From: Pseudosporangium ferrugineum
Lineage (GTDB): Bacteria > Actinomycetota > Actinomycetes > Mycobacteriales > Micromonosporaceae
Direction: 5' to 3'
DNA length: 64,000 nt
Assembly: GCF_003002065.1 (NCBI RefSeq)
Contig: NZ_PVZG01000011.1
Location: forward strand, 248,001 to 312,000
Each line of letters opens with the position of its first letter. Within the stretch, counting starts at the first letter, position 1. Below the pieces are notes generated by a model. That model was not told where the DNA came from. It saw nothing but the letters and a program-made list of their open reading frames with translations, and ran no database searches. Of this stretch, positions 41,465 through 50,216 are shown piece after piece. Position numbers and translations under genes: made by a program.

Positions 41465-41545
41465 TGTGGACAACTCGTGAAGATCGTCATCCTGTGGATA
41501 ACTCTGGGGACAACGCTGTGGACCTGTGGACAACTCTGTGGATCA
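41465..41545. promoter_or_regulatory. Cluster of six DnaA-box-like 9-mers
   Basis: Same-orientation sites: TGTGGACAA (41465), TGTGGATAA (41493, exact complement of TTATCCACA), TGGGGACAA (41505), TGTGGACCT (41517), TGTGGACAA (41525) and TGTGGATCA (41537). The last five start 12, 12, 8 and 12 bases apart. They lie between the OmpR-type regulator start and the LytTR stop, the last overlapping that stop codon. There are no dnaA, dnaN, rpmH or gidA genes nearby, so this is not the usual oriC region. It could be a DnaA titration or DnaA-controlled promoter site. Confidence 0.65.
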
Positions 41546-42286
41546 GCGGGTCCAGTCGTTCTTCACGGCGCGGATCAGCCGGTCCTTCAGCTCCCGGGTG
41601 TGGCGGCGGCTGACCGGCAGCTCCGCGCCGTCGATCGTCACCACGTACCCCGATTGGGTGAGCCGCAGCTCGGCGACCAGCCGCAGCTGAACCAGGTACG
41701 ACCGGTGGATTCGCACGAAACCGGCATCCGCCCAGCGCTCCGCCAGCGTGGCCAGCGACACCCGGACGAGGTGCGAGGCGTCGGAGGTGTGCAGGCGGGC
41801 GTAGTCGCCCTGGGCCTCGACCCAGCGCACCGACGAGCGCGGCAGCATCCGGGTGGTGCCGGCCAGCTCGACGGGGATGCTCGGCTCCTCCTCCCGCTGG
41901 ACCGGGGCCGGCGGGGGAGTCGCCCGCAGCCCCGCCACCCGGCGCAGCGACTCGCCGAGGCGCTCGGCGCGTACCGGCTTGCGGACGTAGTCGGTGACGC
42001 CCAGGTCGAACGCGTCCACCGCCCCGTCGTCGTACGCGGTCACGAACACGATCGCCGGCGGCCGGGCGAACCGGCGCAGGATCCGGGCCAGCTCCATCCC
42101 GTCGAGCCCCGGCATGCGGATGTCCAGGAACACGGCGTCCACCTCGGTGTCCCGCAGCACCCGCAGCGCCTCGGTGGCGTCGCCGGCCCGGTGCACGAAG
42201 GCGACCCGTCCGTCGGCGTTGAGCAGGTACGCGAGCTCGTCCAGCGCCGGCGGCTCGTCGTCCACGGCCAGCACCACGAGGCTCAC
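41543..42286 (-). CDS. LytTR-family response regulator
   Basis: A 247-residue regulator. The receiver domain has Asp55 (AVFLDIRMPG), VFVTAYDD and the Lys of YVRKPV. The LytTR DNA-binding domain spans about 145-247 (VRWVEAQGDYARLHT, FVRIHRSYLV, ELPVSRRHTREL). Start GTG 42286 overlaps the kinase stop as GTGA. It pairs with the LytS-like kinase upstream. Related pairs in bacteria control carboxylate transporters such as BtsT, and two such transporter operons lie within 15 kb. Confidence 0.94.
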   Translation of the reverse strand: MSLVVLAVDDEPPALDELAYLLNADGRVAFVHRAGDATEALRVLRDTEVDAVFLDIRMPGLDGMELARILRRFARPPAIVFVTAYDDGAVDAFDLGVTDYVRKPVRAERLGESLRRVAGLRATPPPAPVQREEEPSIPVELAGTTRMLPRSSVRWVEAQGDYARLHTSDASHLVRVSLATLAERWADAGFVRIHRSYLVQLRLVAELRLTQSGYVVTIDGAELPVSRRHTRELKDRLIRAVKNDWTR

Positions 42287-43494
42287 GCCCGTACCCCCGG
42301 ATGGAACTTCGGCACTCGCATGCTCACCTTCGTACCCGCTCCCGGTGCGGTCTCCACCACCAGGCCGAAGTGGTCGCCGAACACCGAGCGCAACCGCTCG
42401 TCCACGTTCGAGAGGCCGACGTGCCGGCCAGCGTCGTCGCCCTTGCCGATCGCCGCCTCGGCCACTCCCTCGGCGAGGGCCGCCGGGTCCATGCCCACGC
42501 CGTCGTCCTCGACCGTGATGTGGCATTCGGCCCCCGCGTCCCGTGCCGCGATGCTCACCATACCGACGCCGGGCTTGCGCGACAGGCCATGCCGCACGGC
42601 GTTCTCCACCAGCGGCTGAAGGCACAGGAACGGCAGCCCGACCGGCAGCACCTCGGGGGCGATCTGCAGGCGTACCTGCAACCGGTCGCCGAAGCGGGCG
42701 CGTTCGATGGTCAGGTAGCGGTCGATCGAGCGCAGTTCCTCGGCCAGCGTCGTGAAGTCGCCGTGCGCCCGGAACGAGTAGCGGGTGAACTCGGCGAACT
42801 CGAGGATCAGCTCCCGGGCCCGCTCCGGGTCCGTACGCACGAACGAGGCGATAGCGGTGAGCGCGTTGTAGATGAAGTGCGGGCTGATCTGGGCGCGGAG
42901 GGCACGCACCTCGGCGCGGGCCAGACGTTCGCGGGACGAGTCCAGCTCCGCCAGGGCGACCTGGGAGCCGGCCCAGCGCGCGGTCTCCATGGTCGCCTGC
43001 ACGAGCCCGGGCGCGGGCCGGTCGTCGGCCACCGCCACCAGCGCCCCGAGGGCCTGGCCGTCGGTGCCGGTCAGCGGGGTGACCACGGCGCCGCGGACCA
43101 CGCAGTCGACCCGGTCGCAGGGCAGGTCGGCCGTGCCCAGCACGATGGACCGGTTGTTCTTCACCGCGCGCCGGGCCGCCGCCACGAACTGGTCGGTGTG
43201 GTGGCTGCCCCGGCCGTCGGACGCGAGACACTCCTTGCCGTCGCTGACGACCAGCCCGGCCGCGCCCACCAGCCGGCGCAGATGCTTCGCGGCCTTGCCG
43301 GCCGAGGCGACGGTCAGCCCGCTGCGCAGCGGCTCGGCGGCCAGGGACGCGGCGTGCAGCACCTCGTACGTGGCGCGCTGACCGGCCGTGGCAATCCCGC
43401 GCCGGGCCCGCAGCCGCACCACCGCCACGACCGCCCCGGCCAGGGCGGCGAGGACGGCGACGACCGCGAGGACACTTCCGGCCTGACCGCTCAC
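42283..43494 (-). CDS. LytS-like sensor histidine kinase
   Basis: A 403-residue kinase. One N-terminal transmembrane helix (SVLAVVAVLAALAGAVVAVV) is followed by a GAF-like domain at about 40-180 with several Cys (CLASD, LPCDRVDC). The His_kinase domain has the phospho-acceptor His206 in QISPHFIYNAL, and HATPase has PLVENAVRHG and DDGVGMDP. The N-terminus lacks the multi-helix 5TM-LYT part of true LytS, so the signal is sensed in the cytoplasm. It is coupled to the LytTR gene and starts 19 bases after the sugar transferase stop. Confidence 0.93.
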   Translation of the reverse strand: MSGQAGSVLAVVAVLAALAGAVVAVVRLRARRGIATAGQRATYEVLHAASLAAEPLRSGLTVASAGKAAKHLRRLVGAAGLVVSDGKECLASDGRGSHHTDQFVAAARRAVKNNRSIVLGTADLPCDRVDCVVRGAVVTPLTGTDGQALGALVAVADDRPAPGLVQATMETARWAGSQVALAELDSSRERLARAEVRALRAQISPHFIYNALTAIASFVRTDPERARELILEFAEFTRYSFRAHGDFTTLAEELRSIDRYLTIERARFGDRLQVRLQIAPEVLPVGLPFLCLQPLVENAVRHGLSRKPGVGMVSIAARDAGAECHITVEDDGVGMDPAALAEGVAEAAIGKGDDAGRHVGLSNVDERLRSVFGDHFGLVVETAPGAGTKVSMRVPKFHPGVRA

Positions 43495-43513
43495 GCCCGG
43501 AGCGTAGCGCCTG

Positions 43514-45064
43514 CTAGTACGCGCCCTTGCGCTGCAGCACCACGCCGATCGTGCGCCACAGGATGCTGAGGTCGTAGGTCAGCGACCAGTTGTCGACGTA
43601 GTAGAGGTCGAGCCGGACCGCCTCGTCCCACGACAGGTCCGAGCGGCCCGAGACCTGCCAGAGGCCGGTGATGCCGGGCCGGACCAGCAGCCGGCGCCGG
43701 ACGTCGCCCAGGTAGTCGCCGTCGTCGGCGGGCAGCGGGCGCGGCCCGACCAGTGACATCTCGCCCTTCAGCACGTTGATCAGCTGCGGCAGCTCGTCCA
43801 GCGAGGTCGCCCGCAGCTTGTTGCCGAAGGAGAAGATGCGCGGGTCGTTCTTCATCTTGAAGAGCATGCCGTCGGAGTCGTTGAGCTCCTCCAGGCTGGC
43901 CTTGCGCTCCTCGGCGTCGACGTACATGGTCCGGAACTTCCAGACCCGGAAGGTGCGGCCCTCGTGGCCGACGCGGGGCTGGCGGAAGAAGACCGGGCCC
44001 GGGTCGGAGAGCCGGATGCCGAGCGCGATGATCGCCAGCACCGGGGTCAGCAGGAGCAGGCCGAAGAACGCGACGACGCGGTCCATCAGGTTCTTGGCGA
44101 GCCAGCCGGGCCCGGAGAGGGTCGGCTCCTCGACGTGCAGCAGCGGCAGGCCCTCGATCGGGCGGATGTGCACGCGCGGGCCGGCGATGTCGGTGAGCTG
44201 CGGGGCGACCACCAGGTCGACGCCGGTGCCCTCGAGCTGCCAGGCGAGGCGGCGCAGCTCACCGGGCTCGGCGCTGGCCGAGCCGCAGACGGCGATCGTG
44301 TCCGCCCCGCACTCCCGGACGAGGGTGAGGACGTCGCGGGCGGCGTACACGGGAACCGGGGTCTCGATCCCCCGGGCGGCCGCGTAGCCGTCGGTGATGT
44401 GGATGGCGACCGGGATGAGGCCGGCGGCGGGGCTGCGGGTGACCGCCGTGTAGACCTCGAGAGCCTCCGGCAGCGTGCCCATCAGGATCATCCGGTGCGC
44501 GCCGTGGCCGGTCTTCTTGCGGGCCACGTGCAGGATCTGCCGGGCCGAGTAGCGGCAGAACAGGATGAAGATCAGCGAAGCGGTCGTGACGTAGGCGATG
44601 GTGACACGCGACAGCTGGGTCTTCGTGGCGAACGACAGCAGGGACACGCAGGCCACGACCGTGACGAAGCCGCGGACGACGCGTTTGAACTCCTCGCTGC
44701 CCAGGCCCAGGTAGCGGCGGTCGTAGCTGCCGTTGCCCCAGAGGACCACGATCCAGCCGATCGGCAGGGCGGCGAACGCGACCAGGTAGAAGATCTCCTC
44801 GCGGCCCTGGAAACCGGAGTTGGCCTTCTCGATGAACGTGACGGCCAGCCAGCTCGCCAGCGTCGCCGAAAGAAGATCAAGAAGGACCAGGATCGCCGTG
44901 TACGGCCGGTGCCAGCGCGACAGCCGGCGATGCGATCGGGTCCATGCGGACCGGGGCACGCCGTTACTGGGCGGCGGCTCCTGCTGCCACTCGAAGCTGT
45001 CGTACGGCATGCCGCTCCGGCTGTTGCTGGTACTGGTCGCCGGGCGATGGAGGCTCGTGGTCAC
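43514..45064 (-). CDS. Polyprenyl glycosylphosphotransferase (sugar transferase)
   Basis: A membrane protein of about 516 residues that moves a sugar phosphate from a UDP-sugar to undecaprenyl phosphate and so starts a surface polysaccharide. The N-terminal half has about four helices and a Rossmann-like domain (MILMGTLPEALEVYTAV); the C-terminal half is the catalytic WbaP/CpsE domain (ALGIRLSDPGPVFFRQPRVGHEGRTFRVWKFRTM, SLDELPQLINVLKGEMSLVGPRP, GLWQVSGRS). The start is uncertain: GTG 45064 has GGGAGG about 11 bases upstream, but GTG 45088 is also open. It probably shares a transcript with the LytS gene. Confidence 0.92.
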   Translation of the reverse strand: MTTSLHRPATSTSNSRSGMPYDSFEWQQEPPPSNGVPRSAWTRSHRRLSRWHRPYTAILVLLDLLSATLASWLAVTFIEKANSGFQGREEIFYLVAFAALPIGWIVVLWGNGSYDRRYLGLGSEEFKRVVRGFVTVVACVSLLSFATKTQLSRVTIAYVTTASLIFILFCRYSARQILHVARKKTGHGAHRMILMGTLPEALEVYTAVTRSPAAGLIPVAIHITDGYAAARGIETPVPVYAARDVLTLVRECGADTIAVCGSASAEPGELRRLAWQLEGTGVDLVVAPQLTDIAGPRVHIRPIEGLPLLHVEEPTLSGPGWLAKNLMDRVVAFFGLLLLTPVLAIIALGIRLSDPGPVFFRQPRVGHEGRTFRVWKFRTMYVDAEERKASLEELNDSDGMLFKMKNDPRIFSFGNKLRATSLDELPQLINVLKGEMSLVGPRPLPADDGDYLGDVRRRLLVRPGITGLWQVSGRSDLSWDEAVRLDLYYVDNWSLTYDLSILWRTIGVVLQRKGAY

Positions 45065-45269
45065 CTCGCCTATGTCCTCCCGCATCACGTACCGCCCACA
45101 CGAAGAACATTACGCACTGCCACGACCCCCGGGGCTCCGGCGGGACCGCCGGTCCCCTGCGCGCCGCGGACGAAGCGTGGGACCGGGCCACTATACCGAT
45201 GGAACGACGGAGAAGAAGGGGACGTTGTGGTCGCTTTCCCCCGGGAGACCAAGCGCTTACCCTGCGTGA

Positions 45270-46130
45270 CTATCGGATCAACTTGGACAGCCGTCGATCC
45301 GCGAGCGGCTTGCCGCCCGTCTGGCACGTCGCGCAGTACTGCAAGCTCTTGTCCGCGAACGAGACCTCACGCACCGTGTCGCCGCAGACCGGGCAGGGCA
45401 GCCCGGTCCGGGCGTGCACCCGCATCCCGGCGCGCTTCTCGCCCTTGAGCTCGGCCGCCTTCTGCCCCACCGACCGGGTGACGGCGTCGGTCTCCACCTG
45501 CCGGGTCGCCTCGTACAGGGTGGTGATCTGCTCGTCGGTCAGCTTGCTCGTCAGCGCGAACGGCGACATCTTCGCGACGTGCAGGATCTCGTCCGAGTAG
45601 GCGTTGCCGATGCCGGCCAGCACCTCCTGGTCGGTCAGCACGCCCTTGATCTGCCCGTTGCGGCCGCGGATCCGCTCGGCGAACTGGTCGCGGTCCACCG
45701 CCAGGGCGTCCGGCCCCAGCCGGGCCACGCCGGGCACCTCGGCCGGATCGCGCACCAGATAGGCCGCCAGCGACTTCTGCGTCCCCGCCTCGGTCAGGTC
45801 GAAGCCGGAGCCGTCGTCGAGGCGTACCCGCACCGCGATGGGCCCGCTGCCCGGCTTGAGCGGCGCCGGCGACTTGAACGCGTCGCGGTAGTGCAGCCAG
45901 CCCGCCCGCGCGAGGTGCACCACCAGATGCAGGTCCTCGCCGAACGTGACGTCGAGGAACTTGCCGTGCCGGCCGGCGCCGGTGACCGGCAGCCCCGCGA
46001 CGGCGCTCGGGGCCGGATCGTACGTCTTCAGCGCGCTGAACGAGGACACCTCGAAGCGCTCCACGGTATGGCCGACCGCACGCTCCCGCAGGTACGCGGC
46101 GAGCGCCTCGACCTCGGGCAACTCAGGCAC
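45270..46130 (-). CDS. Fpg/Nei-family DNA glycosylase
   Basis: A 286-residue base-excision-repair enzyme that removes oxidised bases and cuts at the abasic site. The catalytic N-terminus is PELPEVEAL directly after the GTG start. GAGRHGKFLDV, VVHLARAGWLHY, EVLAGIGNAYSDEIL and the H2TH helix follow. The zinc finger near the C-terminus is intact (CPVCG and CATCQ). Fpg and Nei cannot be told apart safely here; divergence from typical MutM suggests an actinobacterial Nei-like type. It is divergent from the GT4 gene by 25 bp. Confidence 0.93.
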   Translation of the reverse strand: MPELPEVEALAAYLRERAVGHTVERFEVSSFSALKTYDPAPSAVAGLPVTGAGRHGKFLDVTFGEDLHLVVHLARAGWLHYRDAFKSPAPLKPGSGPIAVRVRLDDGSGFDLTEAGTQKSLAAYLVRDPAEVPGVARLGPDALAVDRDQFAERIRGRNGQIKGVLTDQEVLAGIGNAYSDEILHVAKMSPFALTSKLTDEQITTLYEATRQVETDAVTRSVGQKAAELKGEKRAGMRVHARTGLPCPVCGDTVREVSFADKSLQYCATCQTGGKPLADRRLSKLIR

Positions 46131-46155
46131 GCCCTCAACGGTAGCGTTTGTCGCC

Positions 46156-47346
46156 GTGAAGGTCGTCGTTGCGCACAACCGGTATCGCGAGGCCATCCCC
46201 TCGGGGGAGAACGTCATCGTCGACACCGAGATCGCCCAGCTCACCGCGGCGGGAGTCGAGGTGCTGCCGTTCCAGCGCGCCTCGGACTCGATCGGTGACC
46301 TGCCGGCGAGCCAGAAGCTGCTGTTGCCGGTCTCGCCCGTGTTCGGCCGGGCGGCGCAACGGGACCTCGCCGAGTTGCTGCGCCGGGAGAAACCCGACCT
46401 GGTGCATCTGCACAACCCGTACCCGCTGCTCTCGCCCTGGGTGGTACGCACCGCGCACGCCCACGGGGTGCCGGTGATCCAGACCGTGCACAACTACCGG
46501 CAGGTCTGCTCCTCGGGTCTGTACTTCCGCGACGGCCACAACTGCACCGACTGCCGCGGCAAGGCGCTCGGCTGGCCGGCGATCCAGCACAAGTGCTACC
46601 GCGGCTCGGCGGCGCAGAGCGCGCTCATGGCCACCACGCTCGCCGTGCACCGGCCGACCTGGAAGTCCGTGGACCGCTACATCGCACTCACCGGGCGGAT
46701 CGCCGCGCATCTGCGTGATTACGGCATTCCGGGCGAGCGGATCGCGATCAAGCCCAACGGTCTGCCGGATCCGGGCGAGCCCGCCCCGCTCGGCGAGGGT
46801 TTCCTGTACGCGGCCCGCCTGTCGCCGGAGAAGGGCCTGGCCCTGCTCCTCGACGCCTGGCGGCAGCACCCCGACGGCAGCCTGGGCCCGCTGCGCATCG
46901 CCGGCGACGGGGAGCTGCGGCCGCTGGCCGAGCGGGCCGCCGCGGAGCGTACGGACGTGACGTACCTGGGTGCCCTGGACCGCGCCGGCATGGAGGCGGC
47001 CCGGCGCGACGCCGCCGTGATCGTGGCGGTGCCGACCTGGAACGACGTCCTGCCGACGGTGATCCTGGAGGCGATGGCCGCCGGCCGCCCGGTGCTCGGG
47101 ACGGACGTGGGCGGGATCCCGTACCTGCTCGGGCTCGGCGAGACCCCGACCCCGGCGGGCTGGGCCGTGCGCCCCGAGGTGGCGACGCTGGCCGCGGCGC
47201 TGCCGATCGCCCGGGTGGACGCGGCGCAGTTCGCGCCGGCCGCCCGGGACCGGTATCTGAGGGCGTTCCACCCGGACGTGGTGACCGGGCAGCTGCTCGA
47301 CATCTACGCGGGCCTCACGGCCGGCCACGACGCCGCCCCGAAGTGA
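46156..47346 (+). CDS. GT4-family glycosyltransferase
   Basis: A 396-residue cytoplasmic transferase with a GT-B fold. The N-terminal half has SGENVIVDTEIAQLTAAGVEV and LVHLHNPYPLLSPWVV. A Cys-rich loop (QVCSSGLYFRDGHNCTDCRG and HKCYRG) may bind metal. The C-terminal half has YAARLSPEKGLALLLDAW, the EX7E-type site PTWNDVLPTVILEAMAAGRPVLGTDVGG, with donor binding. Donor and acceptor sugars are unknown. GTG 46156 has no ribosome site; TAGCGT lies 8 bases upstream, which fits a leaderless mRNA. Confidence 0.9.
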   Translation: MKVVVAHNRYREAIPSGENVIVDTEIAQLTAAGVEVLPFQRASDSIGDLPASQKLLLPVSPVFGRAAQRDLAELLRREKPDLVHLHNPYPLLSPWVVRTAHAHGVPVIQTVHNYRQVCSSGLYFRDGHNCTDCRGKALGWPAIQHKCYRGSAAQSALMATTLAVHRPTWKSVDRYIALTGRIAAHLRDYGIPGERIAIKPNGLPDPGEPAPLGEGFLYAARLSPEKGLALLLDAWRQHPDGSLGPLRIAGDGELRPLAERAAAERTDVTYLGALDRAGMEAARRDAAVIVAVPTWNDVLPTVILEAMAAGRPVLGTDVGGIPYLLGLGETPTPAGWAVRPEVATLAAALPIARVDAAQFAPAARDRYLRAFHPDVVTGQLLDIYAGLTAGHDAAPK

Positions 47347-47426
47347 ACCGCCGGGCCGGCGCGGCCCGCCCGAGGGCAGGCGGCTGAGTCGTGCGGCTCA
47401 GCCGCCATCGCGGTGGCGCGGCCCGC

Positions 47427-47482
47427 CGCGCGGGCTCAGCCGCGCGGGCTCAACCGCGGAGGCTCAGCCGCGGAGGCTCTGG
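47427..47482. repeat. 4 x 14 bp tandem repeat at a convergent gene end
   Basis: Four 14 bp units: CGCGCGGGCTCAGC, CGCGCGGGCTCAAC, CGCGGAGGCTCAGC, CGCGGAGGCTCTGG. The array lies between the converging GT4 and CDP-alcohol transferase genes, and the last copies run into the 3' end of the latter. Confidence 0.88.
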
Positions 47483-48228
47483 CGGCCGGCGAAGGCGATG
47501 CTGGCCGCCAGGAACGCGCCGTTGATCAGGGTGAACGCGCCGATCACCCAGATCGTCCACTGCGGCGCCACGGTCAGGACGACGCCGGCGAGGGCGATCA
47601 CCGCGCCGTAGTCGCGGACGAGCTTGACCACGCGGACCGGGAAGGACCGGCTGGTCACCATGCTGGCCGCCTGCGTGCCGGACTGCATCACCGACGTGAC
47701 CAGGTTGACCATCCAGGTGCCCGCGAACGCCGCCAGCAGCCAGGCGGGGGTGGCCGGGATCTGCGCCTCCGCCGTCGCCGACAGGGCCGCCACCAGGGCG
47801 ATCTGCGCGGCCACGTCGCAGAGCACGTCGACCCGCCCGCCGGCCGGACTGGCCTGGCCGGTGACCCGGGCCAGCTGGCCGTCCGAGCAGTCCAGCGCGT
47901 ACGCGAACTGCCAGCCCACCAGGGCGAGCAGGCCGACCGGCCAGGCCCAGACGCGGTCGTCGGCCACCGGGCCCGCCGCCGCCACGACGACGAACGAGAC
48001 CAGGCAGCTCAGGCCCAGGTTCGCGACGGTGAGCACGGTCGGGGCGAGGCGGCGCTTGTGCGCGAAGACCGCGATCCGGGCGCCGATCCGCTGGCTGACC
48101 GCCTCGCTGAAGAGTCCGCCGCCGCGGTTGACCGCGTAGTAGTCCGCCGCGGTCGGGGCGGCGCCGGCCACGGTGGTCGCGTTCGGGCTGCCCGCGTGGG
48201 GGTCAGCGGCGGGCGACGGCGTCGACAT
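47464..48228 (-). CDS. CDP-alcohol phosphatidyltransferase family protein
   Basis: A 254-residue membrane enzyme. The CDP-OH-P signature DGxxARx8Gx3Dx3D is complete (DGQLARVTG, then GGRVDVLCD). About five hydrophobic segments surround it. Members condense a CDP-activated alcohol or CDP-diacylglycerol with a second alcohol phosphate. The ORF overlaps the dehydrogenase gene by 26 bp, and the nucleotidyltransferase lies before that. The three may make a CDP-activated polyol and transfer it to a lipid or polymer. The exact product is unknown. Confidence 0.9.
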   Translation of the reverse strand: MSTPSPAADPHAGSPNATTVAGAAPTAADYYAVNRGGGLFSEAVSQRIGARIAVFAHKRRLAPTVLTVANLGLSCLVSFVVVAAAGPVADDRVWAWPVGLLALVGWQFAYALDCSDGQLARVTGQASPAGGRVDVLCDVAAQIALVAALSATAEAQIPATPAWLLAAFAGTWMVNLVTSVMQSGTQAASMVTSRSFPVRVVKLVRDYGAVIALAGVVLTVAPQWTIWVIGAFTLINGAFLAASIAFAGRQSLRG

Positions 48229-49264
48229 ACTCGGCCAGCTTCCTGCTGATCTCGTCCGGGGTCATGGCGAGGTGCTCGATGATCGTGTAACGGTCCGGCC
48301 GGGTCTTCGGCGCGAACTCCACCACCTCGACGAACTGCTGCGCCGACAGCCCGACGTCGGCCGGGGTGCGGGGCAGCTGGTGCCGGACCAGACAGTCCGA
48401 CATCTGCGCGAAGCGCCGCTCGTCGCCGCGCAGGAACGTGCAGAACAGCGCGCCGAGGCCGGCCAGCTCGCCGTGCGAGGCGGTGCCCGGGAACAGCGAG
48501 TCGGTCGCGTGCATGATCTCGTGGCAACCGCCGCTGGACGGCCGGCTGCTGCCGCACACGGCCATGGCCAGGCCGCTGGAGATGAGGGCCTCGGCGAGCA
48601 CCGTGACGAACGCGTCGTCCGACATGTCGCCGGGCATGGTGAGGACCGCCTCGGCGCCCATCCGCGCCAGGGACGCGGCGAGGCCGTCGACCGGCTCGCC
48701 GCGGACCTCGCGGGCCAGCTCCCAGTCGGCCAGCGCGCTGATGTTGCTGATCACGTCGCCGATGCCGGACCGGTTGACGCGTTCCGGGCCGTTCTCGACG
48801 AAGTCCAGGTCGACGATGACGGCGATCGGGATGTGGACGCCGTACGAGCCCTTGATGCCGTCGTGGATCAGGCTGGCGACCGGCGACGCGACACCGTCGT
48901 TGGCCAGGCTCGTGGCGACCGAGACCATCGGCAGCGCGTAGCGGGTGGCCGCGTACTTGGCGGTGTCGACGGTCTTGCCGCCGCCGATCGCGACGACCGC
49001 GTCGTACGCGCGGGACCGCAGCTTGGCGCCGAGCTCGATGGCGGCGTCGAGGGTGCCGCCGGCCGTCATGTAGACGTCGGCGGAGCCGAGCGACGGCCGG
49101 ATCAGGTCGGCGATCTTCTCGCCCTGGCCCGGTCCGACCACCACAGCGACGTCACCGCCGGAGGAGATGCGACCGTCGGCGAGGATCGCCCCGAGGTCGC
49201 TGACCGCGCCCCGGCGCACGTCGATGTGCAGCGGGGTCTGGACGCTGCGGGCTAGTAACGGCAT
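48203..49264 (-). CDS. sn-Glycerol-1-phosphate dehydrogenase-like / iron-containing alcohol dehydrogenase
   Basis: A 353-residue NAD(P)-dependent dehydrogenase. The nucleotide motif is IGGGKTVDTAKY, followed by SLANDGVASPVASL. Likely metal ligands are Asp170 (GIGDVISN), His248 (GCHEIMH) and His264 (ASHGELAG). These patterns fit the EgsA/AraM group, which reduces dihydroxyacetone phosphate to G1P, although related enzymes use other keto-phosphates. It overlaps the upstream nucleotidyltransferase gene by 13 bp and the CDP-alcohol transferase gene by 26 bp. Confidence 0.88.
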   Translation of the reverse strand: MPLLARSVQTPLHIDVRRGAVSDLGAILADGRISSGGDVAVVVGPGQGEKIADLIRPSLGSADVYMTAGGTLDAAIELGAKLRSRAYDAVVAIGGGKTVDTAKYAATRYALPMVSVATSLANDGVASPVASLIHDGIKGSYGVHIPIAVIVDLDFVENGPERVNRSGIGDVISNISALADWELAREVRGEPVDGLAASLARMGAEAVLTMPGDMSDDAFVTVLAEALISSGLAMAVCGSSRPSSGGCHEIMHATDSLFPGTASHGELAGLGALFCTFLRGDERRFAQMSDCLVRHQLPRTPADVGLSAQQFVEVVEFAPKTRPDRYTIIEHLAMTPDEISRKLAEYVDAVARR

Positions 49265-49983
49265 GCGATGTCCCGCGCCTTGGCCAGGTCCTCGTGGTTG
49301 TCCACCTCGACCCAGGGGATGTCGCCGATGGTCGCCGCGCGGATCTCGCCGCCGCGGTTGGCGTACTCCTGGTAGCCGTCCTCGTAGTAGAGGTTGGGGT
49401 CGCGCTCGAAGGTGGTCTTGAGCGCGTCGGCGAGCTCGGCGGCGGCGGAGGCCTCGATGACGGTGGCGCCGATGTACTCGCCGAAGGCGTCGGCCGGGTC
49501 CATCAGCTTCGTGATCTTCGTCAGCCGGCCATCCTCCGAGAAGATGGTCTTCATCTCCTCGTCAGCCAGCTTCTTCACATTGTCCACGGCGAGAAGAATG
49601 CCCGGGCCACGGTTCGCGAGGAGGGTCTGCTCGACGCTGACCGGATGCACGGTGTCGCCGTTGACAAGGAGCGCACCCTGCGCGAACTGGTCACGGGCGA
49701 GCCACAGCGAGTACGCGTTGTTCCACTCCTCGGCCTTGTCGTTGTGCACGAGGGTGATCGTGACGCCGTACTTCTCCTCGAACGCGTCCTTGCGCTCCTC
49801 GACCGCGCGGGCGCAGTAGCCGACCACGATCGTCACGTCCTTGAGACCCGCCGCCGCCAGGTTGCGCAGCGAGATGTCCATGATCGTGGTTTCCCCGTCC
49901 ACGGGGACGAGCGCCTTCGGCAGCGTGTCCGTGTACGGACGCAGCCTGCGTCCGGCGCCGGCGGCGAGTACCAGACCGATCAT
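49252..49983 (-). CDS. LicC-like NTP:phosphoalcohol nucleotidyltransferase
   Basis: A 243-residue enzyme. The N-terminal signature LAAGAGRRLRPYTDTLPKALVPVDG places it with sugar-nucleotide and phosphocholine-type cytidylyltransferases. LLVNGDTVH holds the metal-binding Asp, and WNNAYSLWLARD resembles the LicC substrate region. It may activate a polyol phosphate with CTP. GGAAGGA lies 8 bases before ATG 49983. It is the first gene of the three-gene operon that also holds G1PDH-like and CDP-alcohol transferase genes. Confidence 0.88.
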   Translation of the reverse strand: MIGLVLAAGAGRRLRPYTDTLPKALVPVDGETTIMDISLRNLAAAGLKDVTIVVGYCARAVEERKDAFEEKYGVTITLVHNDKAEEWNNAYSLWLARDQFAQGALLVNGDTVHPVSVEQTLLANRGPGILLAVDNVKKLADEEMKTIFSEDGRLTKITKLMDPADAFGEYIGATVIEASAAAELADALKTTFERDPNLYYEDGYQEYANRGGEIRAATIGDIPWVEVDNHEDLAKARDIACRY

Positions 49984-50216
49984 GGGGTGGTTCCTTCCGG
50001 GTCGAGGGGGGTGCCTGCCGAGGATAGCGGTGCGTTCATATACCGAGAGTGTGCAGGACCGTGAAAGCTGTTCGTACGGAGAAAGCTTGCGCCGGACTCA
50101 GCGGTCGCGTGGAGAAAATGCGGCGGCCCCCGCGCCGGACGGGAGCACCCGCCGGGGGGTCCCGGGCCGGGGTACACGCGGAAAAATGACATAGGGCCTG
50201 CTCGTAAGCTTGGGCC

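Noticed and set aside
41465..41545. Chromosome origin (oriC)
   Set aside because: DnaA boxes cluster, but no dnaA, dnaN, recF, gyrB, rpmH or gidA gene is adjacent, and no AT-rich unwinding region is present.
43514..49983. A complete exopolysaccharide or teichoic acid cluster
   Set aside because: A sugar-phosphate transferase, one GT4 and a CDP-alcohol operon are present, but no flippase, polymerase or ABC polysaccharide exporter is found between them, so I kept the units separate.
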